In this document: positions 56,689-64,000 of the stretch, piece by piece | Layout: each line of letters begins with the position of its first letter | Position numbering within the stretch: position 1 is the first letter of the stretch | Assembly (NCBI RefSeq): GCF_000001735.4 | Contig: NC_003075.7 | Coordinates: forward strand, 13,145,001-13,209,000 | DNA length: 64,000 nucleotides | Direction of reading: 5' to 3' | Source: Arabidopsis thaliana | Taxonomy: Eukaryota > Streptophyta > Magnoliopsida > Brassicales > Brassicaceae | Notes under the pieces: model-generated | What the model was told of the DNA's origin: nothing | What the model saw: only the letters and a program-made list of their open reading frames with translations | Databases searched by the model: none | Program-made: the position numbers and the translations under genes

Positions 56689-57248
56689 GGACGTTGATTC
56701 TTGCACACATTCTTTACAATTATTCACGGAGAGATCCAAAGACTGAGCGGAATCCTACGTTTTTTCTTTTCTTTGCTTTTTTTCTTACAAATCAAATCGG
56801 AAAGTGTGTTTGTTCCGGTATCATGTTTTATTTTTCCCTAAAAATTGATTCGCGTGTTTCATTTTCATGAACTATATATTGTTCTAATTTGATATTAACT
56901 TCTTTTTTTGGCTCTGTGGTGTTCTAATTTCTTGTTTTTTTTATGTGCTTACTCCCTTCTTAACCTATGACGTTTTGGATAACAATGTTTAATGAATAAT
57001 GGCTCTGTTAACAGTTTCTAAAACTCATTCGACAAGAACTTCGCCTTTTCAAGGTTTTTCTACCAGCAATATATGAGGGTTTCTTTTCAGTTTCATGTAT
57101 GTGAGAACTATAGGTTTTGATGTATGTTTTCAACTGTATCATCTACGAAAATATTCTGAAGAAAATGCTTTGGGTTCACATGGAACTTACTTGTTGGGAG
57201 ACAGAGCGGTAAGTGATTTTTGCAAGCAAAGCCTGGTTTCTGGCTGTT
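56689..57248. other. Convergent 3' region, peroxidase 44 / coiled-coil gene
   Basis: 3' UTRs with T-rich tracts; no further feature. Confidence 0.65.
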
Positions 57249-59028
57249 CTATGAAGAAGATAATTTCCGTTTAAGGATCTCATTCTCTTTTCTCAGTTTC
57301 ATTAGCTTCTGTTTCAATGTCTCGACCTGTCGATTTGAAGTTGTATCCCTCTGCTTTTCAGCTATTGACGTTCTACTAATAAGCACTGCAAATAATAAAA
57401 AGGGATCTTCAATTAGTTTTGCAATATATAGACTTAAGAAGTTATGTGGACTCTTAGTCTTGCTGATAAAACCTGAAACCAAACCAATCTATGACTTTTT
57501 AGTGAAGAGGAAAAAATTCTTACATTCCTTCTGCAGACTCTGAAGTTTGTTACTGATATCATTTTTCTCTGCTTGTTCCATTAGAAGGCAGTCCTTTAGA
57601 TCCTGAATCTCGAGTTCATCTATCAAATGATTATATCAGGAAGCCATGTGAATGCCGTAAAGAAAATACAAACTTAAGTACAATTGGAGGTCAGGTGGGT
57701 GAGAGTCTTACACTTGCACTCCACTTCCGTAACTACTCGATCCAGTTTCTTCGACATTGCTTGAATATGCGATTTGTTAGCTGTCAAGTCTTGTCGAAGT
57801 CTATCAATTACCATATCGTTTGTTGCTTTTTCAACCAAAAGGCTTCTGTACATAAATGGTTGGGGTATTTAACCAAAAGTTCAGATACATTGACACTTGA
57901 AATAATAGTCGTAAAATGAGCTTTTACCTGATTTTATACTCTAGCTCTTCAACTTTTGTTACATGCTTCTGCCTAAGTGATTCCAAAGCATTCCTATGTT
58001 CCTGCCACAGCTTACAAATATCTCAAAACAGATACATAACTAGGAACGATCCAAGCATCATCTTCAGTTTCAAAGCACAAGGAAACTCTACAAAGAATTG
58101 ACAAGTACTAAAAACTCTTCAATCTAAAAGCTCACATGTTCTTTGCTTTTGTTTTCATCATTCACTCTCTTCAATTCTTCTTTCAAGCTGTGACACTTAG
58201 TTCGATGCTCAAGCTGTATATATCTCCAACCATATAAAAGGTTTACAGGTATTAGGCACAAGAAACAGAGAACCTTGTTATATTGTGTTGCTTTGCTCAC
58301 AAAAAGAAAGTCTAGATTCTAGTGGAAACGGACCTGATCAGCAAAATTGTTGAGAGATTCGGTGTAAAGCTTCTTCAGCCTTTCATTCTCTGCAAATTCC
58401 CAAATTCGAGTTAATCAGATGGCTCAAAAACCACTTAAAAGACTAGCAAAGCTAAACTAAACACCAATCAACAAACCTTCTTTGAGATTTTTGTTACTAA
58501 TCTCAAGAACCTCTCTCCTGCTTGATTCAACATTGCTCTTTGATCTGTAAACATTGATCTCATTCAACCCGATTTTAAAATCCTGAGAGAAACAAAAATG
58601 AACTATGAATGTTCCGATTATTCTAGCGATCTAATCCTTCAATTAAGCAGTACTAATCCTTCAAAAACTTATGAGTAATCAATTCGAAATCTGTACGGAT
58701 TTGCAGTACCAGTAGCCTAGAAATTTCTGAATACCAGATCATCTCTGAAACTACCGGTGAGAGAAATACAACATGAGCTGATCAAAATTTCCAGATTTCT
58801 CAATTCATTCGGTTCGATTAGAGAAGGAGAGCGAATCGATTTGATTTCAGATGACGAGATAATCGTAATCGAATTAGATTTAGGTTTCTCCTATCGAAAA
58901 ACGAAACCAGAATAGTGGAAGCAGCAAGCGAAGAAGAAGAAGAAGAGATAGGAAGAGAGAATCACCTCGTAGATTTGATCGAAACTGGAGAGAAGCAAAT
59001 TCATCTGCTCGTCGCTTGTTGCCGCCAT
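57249..59028 (-). CDS. Coiled-coil protein of unknown function
   Basis: Eight exons on the minus strand: 59028-58966, 58582-58477, 58389-58334, 58213-58136, 58001-57928, 57845-57712, 57619-57524, 57385-57249; 247 residues. After a short N-terminus (MAATSDEQMNLLLSSFDQIY) nearly the whole chain is charged heptad-like helix (for example KNLKEENERLKKLYTES and KLMKLRKENEILKRKL). No membrane segment, signal or catalytic motif is seen, and only two Cys flank the central helices. Probably a cytosolic or cytoskeleton-associated structural protein; no function can be assigned. All introns are GT-AG and keep frame, which supports a real gene. Probable locus AT4G26020. Confidence 0.9.
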
Positions 59029-60359
59029 GATTTTGAGTTTTTGAGTTTCGAATTCGTAAAGGCGAGGGAGATTGAAGAAAAAAGGAAAAAAAGCTAGGGG
59101 TTTAAAATTCGAAGGATGTTTTGGTAAATATGCCGAGCATTCTGGGCCGTCGATGTCACCTACACGCTAATCGCTAATCCAATGGTCATGTTATCTAATT
59201 AAAAAGATATGTAAAAAAATAAAATCTTATTAAAAAGGGATAACATGAAAATTGTTATACAATTTATTATTTTGTTTTGAGAAATATTAATATTTGTTTT
59301 TTTATTAATAAAATTATTACTTTACTTAAAAAAATATATATCTTTCTTGCTTTTTTTACATATTTTTTCCTTTCTTTCTGGAAATTTTGTTTTTCCGATT
59401 CATGTTATGAGATATTTTTTTACATTGACCGGTGTATTGTATTTTGTACTTTAATTTTTTATTTTATGTAATCACTCTCTTATTATTCTATTGTGTACAT
59501 TTTTTAAAAGTCATTTAACTATTTGTTCATTGTTTTCTTAAGTTAATTTCTAATTGTGATAGTTCTTTTAAGTAATATCTATGATCACAAGATTATATCA
59601 TGTACTCAACATATTGGTTTTTCAATGGAAATTCTATTTTTTTTTGCTAAAAAAATAAAAGAACTTTTTGTAATATTTTAATTATTAAACTAATTATATC
59701 TAAACTTTTTGTATCGTCGAACAAAAATCATATTATATTCTTCTTTATTATATTCAAAGTATACATTTTTTTCATCGTATATTAGATATCTACATATTGA
59801 AGATTAGAAGTAAAAAATATAACATATAAATCCAAAATTTAAGATATGAATTAAATGAAATTTATTAAGTGGACCTCTGTTACCATAACTTTTGACTGAA
59901 ACATAAAAATCTGTTGAACTAAATTTTTAGAATTTTATTTTATTTTTATTTTTTGTGAGAGTTGCACTTTAAATGGAAATCAATGGGATAAACGATATAA
60001 TAAATGATTCTCAACTTACACATCCCAAATAAGTAAAAACAATAAAGTGATAAACTAATTTTGAAATAACAGCCAAATACTACCAAAACAAATAGAGGTT
60101 TTCCAAATAAAAATATAGAAAATTACAAATTTGAAGATTTTTTTTATAGTAATAGATATTAAAATTAGATATCAGTCCACAAAAATATTCATTTCCTTAT
60201 ATGTATAAATTAGTTTCTTTCTTTTAAAAATTTCCACTTTAGTCTTTTTTATTTAATATAAAAACCAATTTACCCTTTTATTAAGGTATACTAATAAATA
60301 ATAATCTAATATAAATAGATAGATATGCAAAGTATTTAAAACACACGCTCCCTTGTACT
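59029..60359. other. Divergent AT-rich intergenic region
   Basis: Leader of the coiled-coil gene at the left, then over 1 kb of extremely AT-rich sequence without ORFs of note. Ends with the TATA box (60310) of the zinc-finger gene. Confidence 0.7.
60310..60317 (+). promoter_or_regulatory. TATA box of the C2H2 gene
   Basis: TATAAATA 50 bp upstream of the ATG at 60360, implying a leader of about 20 nt. Confidence 0.5.
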
Positions 60360-61199
60360 ATGAATCACAGTGATTTTCCCATCCAAATAAACTCAAGTTC
60401 GATAAATCACCAGTCTAAAATGGTTTCATCAATGTTCGTTACTTCTAACAACAAAAACCATGCTAATTTATATCCATCTTCTTTTTTTACTAGTTCCCAT
60501 GTTTCAAAAGTTTCTTCATCTTCATTGAGAACCAACATGGTTTCTCCTTTCAGTATGCCTTTCATAGCTCAAACTAGTGGTTTTGTTAACTATTCTCAAG
60601 TTTTTATCACTCAAACCATCGCAAAAAGGTATCATGCTCTTATTCCGACAAGCAATATGGTCATTGTCCAAAATGATAATGATCGTGTCAACCGTTTCAT
60701 GACTTCTTATCCACCAATTTTGAAATCTACAGTTAACCCCCCAAATGATTTTGATAAACAGTATGAAACCTTCACACCTAAACCCATCGATTTCTTTTGT
60801 TCGCAACAAGACTATGCATGTCGTCAGCATTTGGATATATTTTCATCCTCCCCAAAACACTATCATGAGCAATATGTTCATAAAAATGGTCGGTCGGTGA
60901 AATATATCTGTAAACCAACAGAGGTCCTTGAAGAAATTCATGACGAAATCGATTATGAAAAAGACGGTGGTTGGATATATAGCCTGCCGTTTGAGAAAGA
61001 CAGTTCATTTATATGTCTAAAGTGCAATAGTTTGTTTGATACTTCACAAATGTTGGTTGTACATACAGAGTTAATTCATTCTAAGAATGAGACTAAGAAA
61101 AGGCTTAAATTACATCATCAAGAATTCCATGGTAAATCTCATAAGATCAACAAAGATCAAACTGGAGGACAAAGTTGCAGAAGAAAGTTGAGGCAATAG
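60360..61199 (+). CDS. Single C2H2-finger protein, function unknown
   Basis: Intronless, 279 residues. One zinc-finger-like motif sits near the C-terminus: C219-x2-C222-x12-H235-x4-H240 (CLKCNSLFDTSQMLVVH), a valid C2H2 spacing, and lacking the plant QALGGH core. The remainder is low in recognisable domains, rich in Ser, Asn, His and Phe, with a basic tail (KKRLKLHH, RRKLRQ) that could act as a nuclear signal. AT-rich codon use matches the surrounding DNA. Probably transcribed, since a TATA box stands 50 bp upstream, but DNA binding is unproven. Probable locus AT4G26030. Confidence 0.8.
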   Translation: MNHSDFPIQINSSSINHQSKMVSSMFVTSNNKNHANLYPSSFFTSSHVSKVSSSSLRTNMVSPFSMPFIAQTSGFVNYSQVFITQTIAKRYHALIPTSNMVIVQNDNDRVNRFMTSYPPILKSTVNPPNDFDKQYETFTPKPIDFFCSQQDYACRQHLDIFSSSPKHYHEQYVHKNGRSVKYICKPTEVLEEIHDEIDYEKDGGWIYSLPFEKDSSFICLKCNSLFDTSQMLVVHTELIHSKNETKKRLKLHHQEFHGKSHKINKDQTGGQSCRRKLRQ

Positions 61200-61768
61200 A
61201 GACGATCAAGTGATTATGAAACTCCCAGCATCATGTATTTGGTGAAGAAGCATCTCTTTAAGATTTGACTTTATTTCTTTCATGTTCAGTTTTATTAGTA
61301 CTTTGTAAAACAACTTTTTGTGTATTTCATTATCTTCATTGATAATTTAAAACTGTTTAAGTCACCAAAGCTATGTACAACCATGGAGAAAACTATATTT
61401 CTGTTAGTGTATAACTTTTATTCGACCATAAAGAAATAAGTCGGATTGGGAAATCACCTAGAATTTTACTTTTTGGTTAGAAATCTGTAAATTTATCATA
61501 AATTTGTAGAATTCATGGTTAAGATAAGTGATTAAATTATAGGAAAAAAAAAACAGAGTACCAAAAAGAAGAGCCTTTCAGAAAAGCTGACGGCGATTAG
61601 GGTTTTCGTGAAAGATGATGACCTAGAAGTAAATTACAATTTTGACTTTTTATTTTAAGTTTTCAAAGTAACAATTGGGTGTTTACAATAAAACGAGTAG
61701 ACTTGTAAAATTTTTTAATATTATTATTATAGCGTAAATACATAAATGCCATTATAACTGTAGTCTCG
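61200..61768. other. Intergenic, 3' of the C2H2 gene
   Basis: AT-rich; a GC-richer patch at about 61565-61635 (GATTAGGGTTTTCG) resembles a 5' leader but opens no ORF of note. Confidence 0.5.
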
Positions 61769-62203
61769 ATGTCAGACGATAATTCCATAAATCTAACATC
61801 TTTTTGTCATCTGAATTATATTTCTAATACTATGATGAAATACAATCTTAAACACACAGAAGACAAAAACTTTGTGAAGTCTAAACCCCTATCGAAAGGA
61901 AGCAAACAAACTATAGTTGGCGAAAAGATTACAAAGATGAAAGAAGAATCCCACAAAACAAAACAGACCAAAACCGAAGATCCCATCACAAAGGAAACAT
62001 ACCAAGCCCGTCAAAGAACCTTATTGCAAAGAGATTATTTGCTCGTACATATCGAAGATCTACTGCCGAAACAAGTTTTTGCAGTTTCTGTCATAAATGA
62101 TTATTTAGTTTGTATCCAAGCCCAAGGCCTTGAGCCCATGAGTGATGTTGGCCTGCTGGGGAAGCACCAGTTTTATCTTAGAACTTATCATTATTTCGTT
62201 TGA
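61769..62203 (+). CDS. Doubtful ORF, 144 codons
   Basis: Open from ATG 61769 to TGA 62203. The middle is Lys/Thr/Glu-rich (KTKQTKTEDPITKETYQA) and the end hydrophobic (LLVHIEDLLPKQVFAVSVI). I recognise no domain. It could be a small unknown gene (AT4G26040 by map order), an exon of a gene whose other exons I cannot define, or chance. The composition is less AT-skewed than the flanks, mildly favouring coding. Confidence 0.35.
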   Translation: MSDDNSINLTSFCHLNYISNTMMKYNLKHTEDKNFVKSKPLSKGSKQTIVGEKITKMKEESHKTKQTKTEDPITKETYQARQRTLLQRDYLLVHIEDLLPKQVFAVSVINDYLVCIQAQGLEPMSDVGLLGKHQFYLRTYHYFV

Positions 62204-64000
62204 TAAGAGAATTTTTTTTTTATCTTTTATGTGAAGTTTATCTATTTCTTTCATCTATTTTTCTCTTTTTAACCTTTTCAATTATCTCTTTTAAAAAATA
62301 CTTTTGAATATATATATTTTCATTTTCATTTTTTATTTGGTTTTGATATCAGTTTCTATTTTGTAAAAAAAACAAACAATTAGAAATTTTTACTTTCGAA
62401 ATAGGTTCCTTAACATTGTTGTCAAGAGTTTAATCATAGTTTATAGATGGTAATGGTATCCAAAATAAGATATCTATCTATAAACAAATGAATTGTTGAG
62501 GACAAATTTGTGGGTAGGTAGGTATGTCTTACAAGCAAAATATACTTGAAAATTTGCAAGTAGCAGATAAACAACGGGTACTCAAATTAATTAAACATTA
62601 TTGACTTAGAGAACAGATAAAAAGTTTAGCTATAAATAAGCTTAGATTACGCGATTTGTTATATAAGCTCTCTCTCCTATCAGATTAAATTTTTAATTTT
62701 TAAATGCTCGTAAATATTAAAAAGTTAAGGTCAACTTCCATAGCTGTTGAGAAAAATCATGTCACAAATTATTTTAATAGAAATCTTCTCGAGGAGGAAA
62801 CACATTGCGGTATAAAATAAATCATCATAATTGAATAAGAACAAATAGCGAAATTTACATAAATTAAGTAGCAGAAACAAATTTGTTGTTTCCGATAAAT
62901 ACAACTATAAAAAAAAATTCTTTATTTCTTTTTAATTAATTTTCTAGAAAATACATAAAAAATAAAACTATATATTAAAATTGATTATAAATATATTATT
63001 TTTTGTGATTTATATTTTCTATAATATTAAATCAATAATATTTAATTATTTATTTTGAAGTTTAGAATATAATAATAATAACTAATAAATAGTATATAAA
63101 ACCTAAAAAATTAATATTTCAGAAATAATTTTTTTCCTAAAAAATTAAATAAAAATGAACAAAAAAATACAAATTTTTTATGGGGAAAAAAATTTAATGG
63201 TAGCTCGGCTTGGAGCTTTCCCATGTGCTCATAAATAATTTGCCGTGCGACAGATTCTGTGGGCGTTTATTACACCTAAACCCATTATTATACAAAAAAT
63301 CAAAATTTAAAAAAACGAGAAATAACTTTGACAAAAAAAAAACGAGAAATAAAATAAGAAAGTTAAAATCAGAGAATAAGTATTTATTGTTAACTATGTA
63401 TTTTTCTGGTGTAACTAAGGTTTCGTAGTACTATGTTTTTCAGCTTTCGAGGTAGACAGACTATTACATAATTGATGATGTGATCAATTGAAAATATTTG
63501 TGATGGAAGAAAGGAAAAAAGCAACTTGTTATAAAGATGTGGAACTCAAACTATTAGATAAGGTTATGAAACTACCATATTTCTCTGTTGAAAAGAACTA
63601 TTGGTCCCAGAAAATGAGGTCATATACTGAGACTTTATATGGTTTCATTCCAAATTTCAAAATTTGACGTAATTCAGGAAGACATAAATGAAAGAGAAGA
63701 GGATTTGTTTCTTTCTACCAAAAGATAAGAAGGTTATCTTCAACTGAAAAACATAAATTCTGTCATAGTAACGTACGTGTTATATAGACGGCGTATGGAG
63801 ATGTCCATGTATTTGCTTTTTAGATAGTCCGTATACGTGTTTGTGTGTGGACATGTAGGTGAGTAATTGTCAAGCAAAAAGTGTTCACCAATTGATATTA
63901 GATTAAACATATATATATCTTAAAATCGGCCAAATATCCGCCAAAACCTTCTTCATATCCTAAGAAAACAAACGTTTCTCTCTTTACGTTTCGTACAGAA
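62204..64000. other. AT-rich intergenic region at window end
   Basis: About 1.8 kb, very AT-rich with many A/T runs. No gene or RNA recognised. The right end (from about 63740) contains ACGT motifs and a pyrimidine-rich end and is probably the promoter of the next gene beyond the window. Confidence 0.6.

Noticed and set aside
59160..60300. Possible transposon in the AT-rich gap
   Set aside because: No terminal repeats, target duplications or coding remnants could be recognised.

Overview
The window is nuclear DNA of a small-genome crucifer, almost certainly Arabidopsis thaliana chromosome 4. The genes are split by short AT-rich GT-AG introns, and the gene order matches the block I recall as AT4G25850 to about AT4G26040. 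Locus names come from memory of that map; exon borders were worked out here from splice sites and reading frame. I see no rRNA, tRNA, CRISPR array or intact transposon, and no operon-like or clearly undescribed multi-gene system.

Layout. 0-4.5 kb: two tandem oxysterol-binding-protein-related genes, ORP4B (5' end outside the window) and ORP4A. 4.8-6.7 kb (-): a core-2/I-branching (GT14) glycosyltransferase-like membrane protein. 10.5-14.1 kb (+): the Pumilio protein APUM6. 14.6-15.4 kb (-): the acidic ribosomal stalk protein RPP3A. 16.5-18.4 kb (+): a glucose-6-phosphate 1-epimerase-like protein. 19.1-20.1 kb (+): the plastid iron-sulfur scaffold NFU3. 20.5-24.4 kb (+): two DUF295 genes with a decayed third copy between them. 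24.8-27.7 kb (-): an ANTH-domain (AP180/PICALM-type) clathrin assembly protein. 28.8-29.3 kb (-): V-ATPase subunit G3. 32.6-38.4 kb (+): the ABC transporter ABCB2. 39.2-44.1 kb (+): phosphatidylserine decarboxylase PSD3. 44.5-46.5 kb (+): class III peroxidase 43. 46.9-48.5 kb (-): the CCT-domain protein CIL. 52.3-54.5 kb (+): the three-KH RNA-binding protein PEPPER. 55.7-56.7 kb (+): class III peroxidase 44. 57.2-59.0 kb (-): a coiled-coil protein. 60.4-61.2 kb (+): an intronless single C2H2-finger protein. The last 2.8 kb is very AT-rich and holds only one doubtful 144-codon ORF.

The genes are mostly independent housekeeping and regulatory units, each with its own promoter. Loose themes are lipid biology (ORP4A/B, PSD3), endomembrane function (GT14-like, ANTH, V-ATPase G, ABCB2), RNA control (APUM6, PEPPER) and organelle functions (NFU3, CIL, the probably organellar DUF295 pair). 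The most useful observations are annotation details: a GC-AG intron and a 23-nt last exon in APUM6, a DUF295 pseudogene with a 7-nt deletion, probable recent gene conversion between the ORP4 copies, minimal upstream ORFs in the GT14-like leader, a signal-anchor on the epimerase-like protein, and a few candidate small ORFs.
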